DNA of 64,000 nt from Nissolia schottii (GCA_003254905.1 QANU01094673.1:27296-91295), one strand, 5' to 3'; numbered from the stretch's first letter, positions 34,801 through 48,630 are shown. Notes: generated by a model from the letters alone, not told the origin. Numbers and translations are program-made.

Positions 34801-36600
34801 GGTGCTATCTGCAAAGAGAAGATATCATCACTACGTGCTAATTTAATGTATTTGATCTGGAATTAAGTTGACCAGGAATTTTTTCTCAAATACCAGAGAA
34901 GAGTATTTGATGTCTCTCAATAGATTAGGTAAGTTTCCTCTCTAATTTTCTGTTGCAGTACTTATTTCTCTCCAGAAATTGAATCAACTGAAGTTGAATC
35001 AGTTGGGCTAAATATTATCCCCCCCCCCACATATATAATACACAAAGGTTTTAAAAAATTTAGTTTAAATTTCAAATAGGATAATCAAAAGATAAGATGA
35101 TTAAATTAAGAGAATGATATGTATATCTAGATTAGAATGTAATTTATATTTAAAATTAAAAGTGAAGGAAAAAAAAATGACAACTTTCATTCTTTAAATG
35201 GAAGTAGCTTTTAAGTCTTTTTTTTTTTTTTTTTGGTATACAGCTTTAATTTCCGTGTCGGATCCAAAATTATGGGGACAAAAATAATACATTAACATAT
35301 TAGAATATTTCACATAATTATATTTAAATATGAAAAAATATATTAATCAAGGTTTAGTAGAAAATATTCACGTTTTTTTTCCTTTCGTAATTGAAAATAT
35401 TCATGTTTAATTAAAATAGTGGGTTGTTCTAATGTAATACGGTCAAACTTATACAATTATGGACACAAAATATTTATTAATACTTACATAATCATACAAA
35501 ATCTCAAATTTTAGTGGGACATGTGCCCCCACAGTCTAACACATGGATCCGTTTAAGTCATTCTTCAATAAATATGTTATAATTTAATGGATTAGGATGA
35601 CTTATATTATTTTGAGAACTAAAATTAAAAGAATCAAATTTATTTTTTGTAAAAAAATATAAATAATTTACTAACACTGTGTTTGGATGTTTCATCGTTA
35701 ACGAAACAAATCAGAACTAATAAGACTGGGCTGGAAAGGGAAAGATTGGAACTAGGGAATGGAGTGCAAATTCACTATCTTATTTGAAAGTTATATTATA
35801 AAGTAACAAAACAAAATAATTATAATTATAACTTTCTAAATAGTCGTACAACATTATTTAAATGCTTCAACTAAAATTCAAAATAGTCATAAAATAATTT
35901 TTCATGAAGTTACTCTATTGCTGTTAAACTATATGTTAATTACATTTGGTAATCAAAGCATGTTTACATGTTAGTGCATTTTTTAAACTTCTTGAAATAT
36001 ATGTTGGTCCTTCTCACCTAGGTAAGAGCTAAGACATTTTGAGTTGGAAAATCCTTTCTACCCATTAGTCAAGGGCTTCTCCTGACAAAACTCTTACACA
36101 GACATATGTGCTATCAATCACTCCAACATGTACAATCCTATGTTTCAAAAAAATTTATTTAAAATTTATATAATTTTAAATTTTATCAACTTAATTTCAA
36201 ACTCAATAAAATTGTGTTTACCTTGAAGTATGGATAAAAGCTACATTGAGTATTTCATTAAGAAATTGTATTCGATTCGGTTACTTCCACAATCTAGTGA
36301 TTGCGCCTTCACTTGGTGAAATAGAAGGACCCAAGTTCGAGTGGGTGAATAAAAAGTTTCTCATACTATGTTAATAAAAAATAAATGGACACCAAATAAC
36401 TTGGGTATCCCATTTATCTAATTATATAGATAACAAGGAATAAATATATAAATGAACTAATAAATTTCCAGTTCCCTCATTCCACCCCAAATTATGAGGG
36501 GAATAAAAAATTGAGTTTGGAGGAGAAGAGAGGAGGAACTATTTCCTATGATTCTCTTCGATCTTGTTATTTGGACAACAAATTACGACGTCATTGTATA
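34801..36600. other. Intergenic AT-rich DNA upstream of the DUF1218 gene
   Basis: Nothing supported. Should contain the DUF1218 promoter; a TATATATAATAC-like word on the opposite strand near 35027 is too weak to call. Confidence 0.35.
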
Positions 36601-36639
36601 TGAATTCAATGAGTGTGAGTCCCACAATAAATAAAAAAT

Positions 36640-37340
36640 TCAATCTCATCTGTCAAATATCTCTCTTTTGTCAATTTGTAACTTGATTGAACAAAGATTT
36701 GTAACTTGATTGAATAAAGATTTGCAACTTTTGTTCAATTAAGTTTGTAACAAAAAAAAATACATTTCTATGTGTCAGTTGAGTAGGAGATAGAGTATAT
36801 TGTCAGTGGAGTAGAAGAGAGAGTGTGTGGCGTCATATTGAATAAGTTTGTAACCCACAGTAATAGTTTGTAATTATAGCAACAAAGGTTTGTAACATTG
36901 TTCAATCAAGTTTGTAATAAAAAAATATGTTTATAGAAAAATGTGTGAGTGTATCAGAAGAGGTGGATGACGATTTGACTGATGACAGACTCTCTCTCTT
37001 TTCCTCCATTAGCATAATTCTCATAAAATATGTACTTTTTTTATACAAATTCTATTGAACAAAGTCTACAAACATTTTTTTTGTTCCCATTATAAACTGG
37101 TCATTGACGACAAACTCTTTCCACTTGCACATATTCCCGATAAAAGTTACAAACTCTTGAACAAATGTTATAAACCTTTGTTGATCTCATCACTAACTAT
37201 TATCATGAGTTATAGGGTGCATTTACAAACATTAGTCAATAAGTTACAAACTAGGGCGCACTAAGTTACAATCATTATTCAAGTTTCTACCTCGTATCTC
37301 ACGTTGCAAACTTTCTTAAACCCATATCATAACTTCTTAT
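36640..37340. repeat. Interspersed TTTGTAAC repeats that switch strand
   Basis: About eight TTTGTAAC/TTTGCAAC words, often followed by TTGATTGAACAA, lie at 36675-36915. From about 37065 to 37320 the same words appear inverted (GTTACAAACTCTTGAACAAA, GTTACAAACT, GTTGCAAACT). This arrangement resembles subterminal repeats of a non-autonomous DNA transposon. Exact ends were not found. Confidence 0.5.
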
Positions 37341-39747
37341 TAAGTTAAAATTTGTTTTGCATTAAGTTAGTATTCCACGAATCTAACAACCCGTGTCCTT
37401 GAGATAGGAAGGAATGAAGGAAGTAAGAAAATGAAAAATATCTTATCTTTGATATAAACAGAGCTGGTGGAGGACATGACGGAGTTGAAGAAGGAACATG
37501 AAACCAACACGAAGCTCAATGAGGATGAAGAGAAAGAAGCAATGAAGCCGATATTTTCATGGGAGAGCAGGCAGCAGAGCTGAGGGAAAGATGAAGAAGA
37601 GAGGTGAAGAAGAGAGTTGAGGGAGAAAAACCAAAATTTCTTTTTCTCTCTCTTTTTATTTTCATTTTTTCTTTTTCTCTCTCAAGACTTTTATTTTCAT
37701 TTTTTCTTTTTCTCTCAAGACTTTTTTGTCTCTCTCTTTTATTTGAACAATCAAAATACAGTGACACATACTGTGGCACCATATTTTGTTGTTCAAAAAA
37801 CATTTTCGGATTTTCTTTCCCCTTCCTACCACTTATTAAACTCCCAATTAATAAGAGAACTAGTTCACCTTCCCATCATTCCCATTTCCTCCCCCTCTGT
37901 TACCCTTCATGCAAACACATTGTAAGTGATAGATTTGTGGACGATTAAATTTATAAATTTAAGTTGATGTCTATCTACATTTTCTCATAGTTACTTTTAT
38001 TATTTTATTTTGTTAATTTTTGTTAACTGCTCTTAATTTGAAAATATTTATACTTATACTCTGAATGCTATTATATATCATATCAATTATAGCTGTTAGG
38101 GTTTTAACAGTGACGCTATGCTAGGATTTTCCTACAGCACAAGGAACAAAAAAAATACGTACAGCGGTGGCGCAGAGATCTTCCATGGGTGGCGTTGTCG
38201 GCAGAAAGACGAGGAAGGAATGTATTGCCATGGCAACTATTGTAAAAGGGAAGCCTGATAAGGCAACCTTGCCCCATTCTTTTAAGTTGGGTTATTGGGT
38301 ATTGGATCTAACCTGGCCCATTTTCGCACTTTTGGGCCAAGCGTAGTTTTATCCTCTTTTAATTGAAAATATGGAGCCTTGTTGCAACTTGTTTAATGGC
38401 CCTTGGTGCATGCAGTGGGATCCAGGATGATAATTTTTCTTGGCTTGCACTTGGAGGTAAGAAAAGAAAAGAAGTGAATGATTTTTTTTTTTTAGAATTT
38501 ATGATTATTACTTTTATTTTAACAACCTTGAGGATAAGGTTAATATCTAGGGGAATGGAGTGATAAGAATAAACATTAGGCTAATGAGGATATTATAAGC
38601 CATTAGGTAATATGATATGCTGTCATGATAAGGATGAATATTTAAAAGAATATTTCTTATAGCAAACTATGGTATGACAGGTGTCACTTAGATTATTTTA
38701 GAATACCTAAGCTCTCTCTTTTAAATAATGAAATCAATGAAGAATGAAGAATATTTATCTTTCAATTCCTATGTTTATGATTTAGTACTTCTTAGCCTAG
38801 TTTTACCATCTTTAATAGTTCAATGAATTAGCTTCTTTAATTTTTTCTATCATTTGATTGATATGACTTAAGCCCATGAATAGAGCCCAATCCAAAACAC
38901 TAATCCATTAGGTGAGAGAGCTTCATGACTTAAGTACCAAATTGAGTTTCCTTATTTACTTAATGTGTGACTCATATCATTCTATCGACACTGACCCGAT
39001 GATAGTCCTTTCGTTCTCGGCGGTTTCGCTCATTTATTAGTATTGGCCCAAAATTGACCTTAATCCAGCCTATAGGTGGCCCTTTCCGTAGCCTAACCCA
39101 AAAGACTAGTCCATTAGGTGGGAGAGCTTCATGGTTTAAGTATCACATTGAATTTCCTTATTTACTCAATGTGGGACTCATAACAATGGACTCCGCTATT
39201 AATGAGATCTACTAATATAACTTGAGGTATTGTGGTTGCCCTTCTTAACACAAGTTTTTTCCTCCCCGAGTCTTGTACCTAAAACCCTTTAGAAAGAGGA
39301 CTTGTGTTGCCGGATAGTTTGTATGAGATCATAAGTTTAAATTTTACTACCACTAATGTAACAAAAAAAAAACATGGTAACTACTAAGGTTGGTGATTAT
39401 TCTTGATAATAATATGAAAAATTCTTGCTTGGACATAAGTGTAACACTTCATATTTGAGCACGAACACAGTAAATATGGGTCCTACCACCTTTATTATGT
39501 ATCCCACCAAATATTTTTGGACTCTAATTGATGAGACCCACTATTTTTGTGTGTGCACACTCAAATGTAATGGATTAATCTTATGCCTATGCAAGAATTT
39601 CTCAAATAAAATAAAGAAACTTCTTGCTTTAACCTTCTTTTTAATAAAAATAGTAATTAATAATTAGCTACAATAGCTTAATAATTACTAACTAATAATA
39701 TATCAACAAATTATCAATCTGATATATCAAATTTTAATGCACTTTTT
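37341..39747. other. Intergenic DNA, LTR-like debris
   Basis: A CT-rich tract at 37635-37740 gives spurious open frames on both strands. A block at 38560-38790 resembles a lone copia-type LTR. Two segments with GTGGGAGAGCTTCATGG-like sequence (about 38913 and 39118) are diverged direct repeats. No gene is called. Confidence 0.35.
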
Positions 39748-40145
39748 TTGGGTAAATTGTATTCACCACCTTTGAGGTTTGCTTAAAGCATTTAATCTTA
39801 AACTATATGTCAAAATAACATTCCGGTCCTTTCATTAACATCTAAACCCAAACTACTCTTAAATGCAATAAAATAAAATAAATTAATATTTATTGGAAGT
39901 GACGGTCATTTTAGGGTTACTAAATATTATTATAATTTTTTTGTTATTAATTGGTTATTTAAATTATTTTTTAATAATAATAATTCATAATTATTATTAC
40001 TAAATATTAATTAACTTTATTTTATTTTATTTATGTGTAGTTTGGAGTTAGATGCTAATAAATGGGGTGAGATAACACTTTGACTATAATTTGGAGTTAG
40101 AATCACTTGAAGCAAACTTTAAGGGTAGTGAATGCAATTTATCCT
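39748..40145. mobile_element. MITE with ~110-bp terminal inverted repeats
   Basis: GGGTAAATTGTATTCACCAC at left against GTAGTGAATGCAATTTATCC at right. The arms continue through GGTTTGCTTAAAGCA / TGAAGCAAACTTTAA to AACCCAAACTAC / GTAGTTTGGAGTT. No ORF. Confidence 0.85.
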
Positions 40146-40804
40146 CTTTTTTTTTTTTATATATTAGAGAAATAAGACGACTATGACCTTAAAAAAAAAG
40201 GAATTTAAATGCACCAAATTTATGTAAGAAGTTTTCAAGGAGTTAAATGTCTCAAATTGAATATTGAATGTTACTACACTGGTTATATAGAAGACTCAAA
40301 GAAAAAAAAAGTTAATAAATGAATTAATATTTTTTTAAAATTGCCCCACAAATGGCCAATCCGATTGTTCTGGATTAGAAGCAAGACACTTTTTGTTTGG
40401 ATAAGCAGAACAATAGATTAGGACAGCGAGGGGTCGGACACTGCTGGAGGATGACAAGAAAACAAATACCTTAAACATTAAGATTATTATATACGCATAG
40501 CATGTCTAATTGTTTTGATAACAATTAATGATGAGGTCATGAGCACACCTACTAAATTTTTTTTAATAAAATTGATAAGATAAATTTTTTAAAATGTTAA
40601 TATATTAAATATATTAAAAATTTCAAAAAAAATTTATCATTATTTTCTAGTAATACTTATTTGTAAAATTATTAAAATTTTGCTGACAAGTATTAGTCAG
40701 ACTTGTTAAAAATATTAGAATAGTAAACTTAATCTTAAAAAAAAGTAAAATTTAGATATTTTTAATGCCATTTATTGTTTTAAAAGTTTAAAACTTATTA
40801 ATTT

Positions 40805-40920
40805 AGTTTTCTTAATCAATATTCTAAGCACATTGGTTAGCAAAATTCACATTATTATTATTATTATTATTAATTTAGTTTTTTAATCAATATTTTAAGC
40901 ACATTGGTTAGCAAAACTCA

Positions 40921-40957
<37 letters not shown>

Positions 40958-40975
40958 ATAATAATAATAAAAAAA
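40805..40975. repeat. Duplicated segment with (ATT)n microsatellite
   Basis: TTAATCAATATTCTAAGCAC...GCAAAATTCAC plus ATT units is followed by a near copy (TTTTAATCAATATTTTAAGC) with a longer ATT run. The latter turns into ATA units and forms a short palindrome. Confidence 0.85.
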
Positions 40976-42110
40976 ATTAAAGTATGCTATCTAGCTTCAA
41001 GACTCTTCTTTTGTCTCTCTAATATCCTGTGTACTTTATGAGTTTGTATGCAGCAGCATATTAAACTACTGATACAAACACAAAGAAAGAAAATCATAGA
41101 ATATAATCTTTGTTGGATTTTCTTTATACTTGTTTTTCTTTTTTTCTTTATACTTGTTAAGATATTAAAGGTGTGTGACATATTTTAAAGTTTTTAATAC
41201 TTTCAATGCATTAAAAATTTACAAAATTATTTTTTTTAATAAAAGCTTTCTATTTCTTGAATTACTCATCTTTGTTACCATCAATATTGGTTAGTAAGAA
41301 AGAATAATCTTGGCAATTGGAATCTAAAAGACTATGGGTTGAAGCAAAGCACTTCTCTGGGGACGGCCACACCGCAACGACAACATTGTGTACTTATCAT
41401 GCTCACCAGTTATGTGAAAAAAATATATTAAAATGAACTCATTATTGCAAGCGTGTTTGTTTCCATGTGGGATTTTCTATATTTTCTTTCTTTTGTAAAG
41501 AGTTTGTTCCACTTTGATGATATATGTATACAATTATTACATCTCACATTTGAGAACACTTCAATAAATTTAGGTTCTAGCAACATGATTGATAATATCT
41601 ATATACTAATAAGTGAGATTCGAGAAAGAGAATAAACGGTATGATATTCAATTTTTTTTCTTCAGTTTTTTTTACTTTTGTTGTAAACTCTCTATTAGTA
41701 ACCAATGTATTCCTCATTTAGTCTTTTTTTTTTCTCTCTAAATGATAACTAATTCTTACTTTATTTTCATTTTGTTTTATAATGTATTTTTTTAAAAATA
41801 ATTTTTTTTGAAAAAATCTCACTTTAAAAGATTGAAATTCATTTTTTAAAGAGATTTTACTTTCTTCAAATTTCGTATTTATTGGGTAAATACAAAGCTC
41901 CAGTCAAGTCCTACTAATATTTATTTACCACCAATTTTGTTGTGTCTAATGCCTAAATGCAAGATACTAAAGTTATATTTATACAAAAAAATGTTTTTTC
42001 TTTCTTTCTTGCCCTTCGTTGTGCTACGGTTACTTGCCTCCTTTGTTCCCTCACAGAAAAAAAAAATTAAAAATTAAAATAAAATTAAAAAAGAAGATTC
42101 CCCACCACAT
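40976..42110. other. Intergenic DNA upstream of the glucanase gene
   Basis: Nothing supported; the promoter of the glucanase should lie toward the right end. Confidence 0.4.
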
Positions 42111-42147
42111 AGAGCTTCTTTCTCTGATAATTCAATAACTCCCCATT

Positions 42148-42174
42148 CTCTCTCTCTCTCTCTCTCTCTCTCCT
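42148..42174. repeat. (CT)n tract in the glucanase 5' leader
   Basis: A run of CT about 500 bases before the ATG at 42673. CT tracts are common in plant core promoters and 5' leaders, so this likely marks the transcription start region. Confidence 0.6.
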
Positions 42175-42672
42175 CCTCAGTCTCTGTCTGTATGTCTCCG
42201 CTGTTATGTGGAAGCAGCTCAGCTTAAAGCACTCAACACAACAAAGGTTCTTCTGCTATCCAAAGAGATCTGCTCTTAGCTTTTCCATGTTGTGCTTTTA
42301 AAAACTCTTCAACTTTGTCGCTTTCTCACGGATTTTCCATCTGGGTCATTTCGGTTGTTGCTTTCCTCTTTGGGGTATTACTGTTTTACCACTGATTCAC
42401 CACTCTTATCTTCGGAAAACTTCAGCTCTCAAATCTGTTCAGTTCATACTTGAACCGTTCTCCAAGTTCTGCTTTCCTCAGCATGCCAGCCCTTGATTTC
42501 CTAGGCTGGTTGCAGAATAAGGCAACAAATTTGTCAAAACCCAGGAATAAAAGAAGCACCTTTGAGCATCAAATTTGATATACTCTTATTATAAAATAGC
42601 AAGTTTCCATTTTTATTTTTATTTTTTTTGTTTTCTGTTGGTCCTGGTTGCTGGTATCTTGGTTTAGCTTTT

Positions 42673-45491
42673 ATGGAGGTGATAATGGGGGTTGGAAAAT
42701 TTAAAAGGTTTCTTGCTCTTGTGCTCTTCGCCGCACTGTTGATGGGCTCAGTGAGTGGAATTGGGGTTAATGTGGGGACACAGGCAACACACCCTTTGCC
42801 AGCGTCCACGGTGGTTAAAATGCTGAAAGACAACGGTATTCAGAAAGTTAAGCTTTTTGATGCTGATCCAGGCATCTTAGAGGCTCTAAAGAAGTCTCAG
42901 ATTCAGGTTATGGTGGGTATTCCGAATGATATGCTATACACACTGGCTAACAGTATGCAAGCTGCTGAAAAATGGGTTGCCAAAAATGTTTCTGCGCATA
43001 TTTCGTCTGGTGGAGTGGACATCAGGTAAAATCCCCCTTTTTGTCTTTGTTGACTTCGTTTATGTTGAGTTTAACCCTTGGTTTATGCTGCAGCTCATAG
43101 CTCTGGATATGAATGGATGTATGGAGTGACTTAGACTTGTAATTAGTGTCAACTTGTTATGCTGTTAAAATGTCTTTCTTGTTTTTCCTCTTTGTCAAGC
43201 CATTAGTTTGGCAGGTCTTAATTGTTTGTTTCCGTAAGGACTGTAGGTGTTTATCTGATTCAATTCTTTTTAGGAGTGATGTTACTATGAAGATTTAGAA
43301 GAAAACACTACAACAAGAAAAGACTTCCGATAAATTAATATTTATGTGTGTTTCTTAGATGTAAATCAAGTGGAATGGTCCGTGGAACCATTTCAATATG
43401 TTTGGAATTTTGTAAAAATGTAATTGGTTTCATTTAATTTGAATAGAGTTGCTTTGTTTTGATTTAGAAACCATTTGGTTTGATTTAGAATACAAACTAA
43501 CCAAATATGGAAAATTTCTACATGTACATGAAAATGAAAGGATTTGAAAATCATATCTCAGTAGTTCCCAAACAAAGGAGTTTAGTTATAAATCAAGTCA
43601 GTTCCCCAATTTTGTTGTTCCAAACAGAGTGGTGCATTCAAGGATTCTGCTTGAGTCGTAACATCGTCCAATGAATCTTCCTTCCTACCCTTCACTCATT
43701 TTGCAAATTTGATGGTTGGGTTTCTTAGCTTTCACTGTTCAATTTTGCTGGTTTGATCGTCCAAAGATGTCTGATTCCACACATTTTTTTCACTTTGCCA
43801 ATAGAGAAAATTAGACTATCCTTCTCCTGCTAACTACTCTCTCGTTAAAGAATGAGTAGTTGTCCTTTAGTGTTCCACTTATTAAAGAGGGTTTTCTGGT
43901 CAATTTACTGCCTTTGACATCCCTGGGTTGATTCGTTACTCCTAGATGATTAAAATTGTGTATGCTATCTTTATAGAGACCCTTTCTTCTTAAATGCATA
44001 TTGCTAACTCATGATCCCTTCATGCCTCTGTGTTCTTGCTTTTAAAACTGCTGTTCCTACCTTGCGATGAATTGATTTTAAGTTTTAACCATACAAGAGT
44101 GAGATTTAGATATGATGCTAAATTCTTGTCAATTTGAATTAAGCTGTTGCTATGAAGACTTGAAAGTAAGATATGGATCATCAATCCATATCAGTTTGAG
44201 CTGGTTAGAAGAAAGAACATGATTAAATTCTGTTCTACTCATGCATTTTCTTTTGCCCATTTCTTTTTGTTCTGAGATACAGAGCATATTTCCTATTAGC
44301 AATGACTATTTCATTTGCATGTCAACTAATGTTGTGATTGTCTATGTTTTCTTAAATAATTTAGTTCGAGTAATTTTCTGAAGGTACGTTGCAGTGGGAA
44401 ATGAACCTTTCTTGTCAACTTACAATGGAACGTTTGAAGCCACAACTCTTCCAGCTCTTGAGAACATCCAATCGGCCCTTGTGAAAGCTGGTTTGGGCAA
44501 TCGGGTTAGAGTTACTTGCCCTTTAAATGCTGATGTGTATCAGAGCTCATCAGATAAACCTTCTGATGGTGACTTCAGGCCGAACATTCGTGATCCCATG
44601 CTGCAGATTGTCAAGTTCTTGACTCAAAACAATGCTCCGTTCACTGTGAACATCTATCCTTTCATCAGCCTCTATGCGGATGCCAATTTCCCCGTCGACT
44701 ATGCCTTTTTCAATGGCTTCTCAAGTCCCATAAACGACAACGGGAAGATCTATGACAATGTCTTTGACGCTAACCACGATACTCTAGTATGGGCATTGCA
44801 GAAGAATGGTTTTGGAAACTTGCCTATAATTGTAGGAGAAATCGGGTGGCCTACAGATGGGGACCGAAACGCAAATCTTCAATATGCGCAACGTTTCAAC
44901 CAAGGCTTTATGTCTCGTTATGTTTCTGGTAAGGGGACTCCAATGAGGCCGGGTCCTATTGATGCATACTTGTTTAGCTTCATAGACGAAGATAACAAGA
45001 GCATTCAGCCGGGTAATTTTGAGCGCCATTGGGGTTTGTTTTATTACGATGGAAAGCCCAAGTACCAGCTTAACCTTGGATCAACGGGCGCCAACGGCTT
45101 GGTAGCTGCAAGTGGTGTTGCATATCTGCAAAGAAAGTGGTGTATTTTGAAACCATCAGCGAACCTCAACGATGATCAACTGGCACCGAGTGTGTCATAC
45201 GCATGCCAGAATGCAGATTGCACCAGCCTCGGGTATGGAACTTCATGTGGAAATTTAGATGTTCGTGGCAACATCTCTTATGCATTTAACAGCTACTACC
45301 AGGTGAATGACCAAATTGACAGCGCATGCAAATTCCCTGGCCTCTCTGTTATCACTGACAAAGACCCTTCAACTGGGGATTGCAAATTCAGAATCATGAT
45401 CCAGACAGATTCTGCTGGCCTATATGGAAATGGGAGGATTGGGTCGCTTAGAATAGTGCTCTTTGGATTTTTGTTCTTTGCTATTCTGTGA
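42673..45491 (+). CDS. GPI-anchored glucan endo-1,3-beta-glucosidase (GH17 + X8), two exons
   Basis: Hydrolyses internal beta-1,3-glucan (callose) bonds at the cell wall and plasma membrane. Exon 1 is 42673-43025 and exon 2 is 44384-45491, joined across a GT-AG intron in phase 2: 486 residues, the usual size for the family. In order: signal peptide (hydrophobic [13 protein letters not shown]), mature start [16 protein letters not shown]17 barrel with acid/base Glu125 in VGNEPF and nucleophile Glu270 in GEIGWPTDG, then an X8/CBM43 domain (WCILKP at about 370 to CKF at about 452, six or more Cys). The protein ends in a hydrophobic tail ([12 protein letters not shown]) typical of GPI attachment. 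The ATG at 42685 (MGVGKFKRF) is an alternative start. Closest to the Arabidopsis glucan endo-1,3-beta-glucosidase 5/6/8 group as I recall it. All key residues are present and it looks functional. Confidence 0.95.
43306..43324 (+). other. CACTA-type transposon end-like motif in the glucanase intron
   Basis: CACTACAACAAGAAAAGAC matches the terminal inverted repeat style of plant CACTA elements. No opposing end was found in the intron, so it may be a relic or chance. Confidence 0.25.
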
Positions 45492-48400
45492 TGAAGATTC
45501 TAAGCTTTTGAATTTATTTTGGGAGAAATTGAACTGTGTTTTTCATTTCTTATTCAATGTGCCGGATGGGGCCAGTGGAAGGTAAAGCATGTGTAGCGTA
45601 CCTTAAAATCGGTATTCCAGTGTAGCGTATGACACATTGCTTACCGGTAATCTCTGGGTTATTTTTCATGATATTAACACTTTTTAAATTATTAGTAATG
45701 TTACATTTAGGGTTATAAAATGGCTTGGCTCGACATGTTGTGGTCTAACCCATTTCAATTTGATCCGTTTCGGGTGGATTTTATTGCGTATATGTTACCT
45801 CAGTTTGTTTATTGTTGGTCTGTGGGGATGACCAAGTTAGCCAGTTTATTTTTAATGTTTTTTGAAACTATGTAAATACTGTCCAAAAATTAAATAGATC
45901 ACTAAGGTGCTGATTAAACCAAGTTTTACCCACTTCTTAAGCGTGTTGTTAGTGACGAGGGTTTGAGGAAGGAGTCCTAAATATGCTTTGAGAATTCAAG
46001 TTTTGTGACCACCTTTTTCCAAGATGAGAAACTTGAGAAATTATGGTGGTGAGGAATCGGTTTTGTGTCTCTTGTGTGAGGAAGGAGATGAGTTTTTCTT
46101 GGTGATTTATAGAGGAAAATAAGAAGGCAAAGATGGTGGTGTTGGGCTCTAGGGTTTCGGTTTTTGCTTAGGGGAAATAAGGCAAGAATGCTTAAGTTTT
46201 TCTTGGAGACAAGGAAGGGTTCTTTGAGGCTTAGCTTAGTGTATGTGAGTGTAAGTTTTTAGAGAGTTTGGGAGATGAAAATTTATCTCCGAAGCCGAAG
46301 AGAGCTTGGGTTATGGGGGGAAATTTTGGGAGAAAAATAAATTAAAATGAATAAGGGATGATTTGATGGTGTAAAGTGTGAATAATGCTAGGTATGACCG
46401 GTTTGTGGGTTTTTGGGGGTATGGCCACTGGTTGATGTTCAGCCCGTGGGAGAGGGCTGATTTTTCTCTCAAAAATTGTTACGCGTTTGATTGTTAACTG
46501 TCCGTGTACGTGTATGACCACATGCGCAGAAAATTAACAGATATGGTAAAAGTTATCTAAACGTATAAATACATTATACAAATACTTAAAATGAGGAATT
46601 TAAATTAATCTAAGGTACTTGTAACTTCTCTTTTGAAAAAACGTATTTTACGGATACCTTCGATATGTATTTAAATTTAGGCGACGACCGAAAATTGGTC
46701 TGGATCTTGCGAAACCCCGTGAGATCGTGAAACCAATATTTTGATGGGTATTTTTAGAAAATAAATTTTATGATTTAATTTTCCAGTATCAATAATTGGC
46801 TTGTATATTTATTTATTACGCAAAATTCTCTTTAAGGAAAAAGTAGGATGTTACAACTCACCCAAAATCCTCATTCACCATTTGTATTCATTTTTAACTT
46901 TAACTTGGTTGTCTTAACCTTTTCTTAGATCTCTTAACTATCCCTTAGAAACTCCGATATTTCGCTTTTTTCCAAAACTCCCGATTTTCTTTAGAATTTT
47001 TGTTATCAAAAACCCAAAGGGGTCAAGACTTCACCCTAAGGTTTTTTTATAGCTCTAAGCTCATTTTTCATAAATATAAACCCATATTTTTACCCAAAAT
47101 TTTGAAATTATAGTTTTACCCTTTTTGCCCAAAACGCTGTTTTACCCGTAAATCCTGATTTTCTTCGGAATTTTAGTTATCAAAAACCCAAAGGGCTCAA
47201 GACTTTATCCCAAGGTTTTTGATAGCTTTAAACTCATTTTTCATGAAAACAAACCCATATTTTCAACCCTATTTTTTGAAATTCCCATTTTTCTCTTTAC
47301 CCCCGAAAACGTCGTTTTACTAAATTTGTTCGAGAAATTCGTTGGGGGCTCTGAAAATTTTGAAACTTATCACCCCCACTTGATTTTTCATGTAGATTTA
47401 AAAAATGAGGTTATTTTTTCCATGATAAAAAGCTCAGCCTAAAGTTTATACTTAAATCGAATCCTGCTCTCTCTCTTACAATTCTCACCTTTTTCTTTCA
47501 CACATAAAACTTTAATCCAAAACTTTGTTAAACTTATATTCACATCCCTAAAACACAATGTTACAGAATAGTTGCTTTGAGAACACAAATAACATATTTT
47601 CATAAGAGCTTACATAAACATATTTTCATACATAAAACACCATAAACATGCCACTTAGATAGTGGGTTTTCTGATTACCCATCTCTAAGACGATTTGAAG
47701 ATATTCAAGCAACTTTTGAGAGAAGTTCCTTGGAGAGCGTTGGTGTCACCAAAGCTTAAGCAGATCACCTTTTTCCCAAGAGAAAACTTGAGAGGAAAAG
47801 TGGATGATGACCACGGTTTTGAGAGGAGTTTTTGTGAGGATGATGGTGTGGATTCAAGGCCAGGGGGAAATGAGATGGAGTTTTAAGATATGGTAATATG
47901 GTGTTCTTCCTTGGTTACAATGAGAAGAAAATGAAGAAGTGAGGATGAAGATGGGCGCACGGTTTTGTGAGGAGAAAAAGAACAAGAAAGACAATGAAAC
48001 AAGAGAGAAAATGAGATGAAGATGGAGTGGTCTTAAACTTGGCTTGGTCTTGTATTTATAGAGAAAAGGAAGAGTGAAAATTTCTCTAAAGAGGGAGGGA
48101 GAGCTACACGGTTTTTGGGGCTGAAGTTTGAGGGAAAAATTGAATTAATTTAAAGAAGTGAAATGATGGAAAGCATTGTGTGTGTAAGTGAGTTTGTAAG
48201 TGAGTTGGTGAGTGAAAGATGAGTGTGAGGGCTGATTGTGTGCTGTGTTTGTATTGAGTGTTTGGTGAGAAATGAGTGATTAAAGTGTGTAAGGTGATAA
48301 GATGGAAGAGTGTAAGAAAGCATGATTATTCTTAATCAATTTTAAGGCAATAATTGATTTAATTTCGGGAAAATTAATTAAATTTTGGGGGAGAGGGCTG

Positions 48401-48630
48401 ATATGGAAATGAAGCCACGGTTTTGTGGTAGAAAATTGAGGGAAAATGGAATCAATAAAAAAATTGGATGAATAGTGTGAAGTATGGTGTGTATATGCCT
48501 TTGGTTGCTTAAGTTTTGGACAATTTAATTAATTTTAGGGGAGGAGTGCACGACTCCTATGGCTGAGTTGGAAAGGAAAATTTAATTAAATATTATAATG
48601 TGAATAATGTGTTTGATTGTGTTTGGTCGA
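45492..48630. repeat. LTR-like debris, two related blocks and a local duplication
   Basis: Blocks at about 45920-46460 and 47680-48620 share loosely similar sequence (CACCTTTTTCC...AACTTGAGA and gene-poor GAGTTTTT/TATTTATAGAGAAAAG-type words). At 46980-47330 a ~180-base segment with TTATCAAAAACCCAAAGGG is present twice in tandem. The sequence has the texture of old LTR-element ends, but no boundaries, primer site or coding sequence were established. Confidence 0.35.

Noticed and set aside
37604-37948. Overlapping plus-strand open frames of 102 and 114 codons
   Set aside because: They are Phe/Ser/Leu-rich translations of a CT-rich tract on both strands, without domains.
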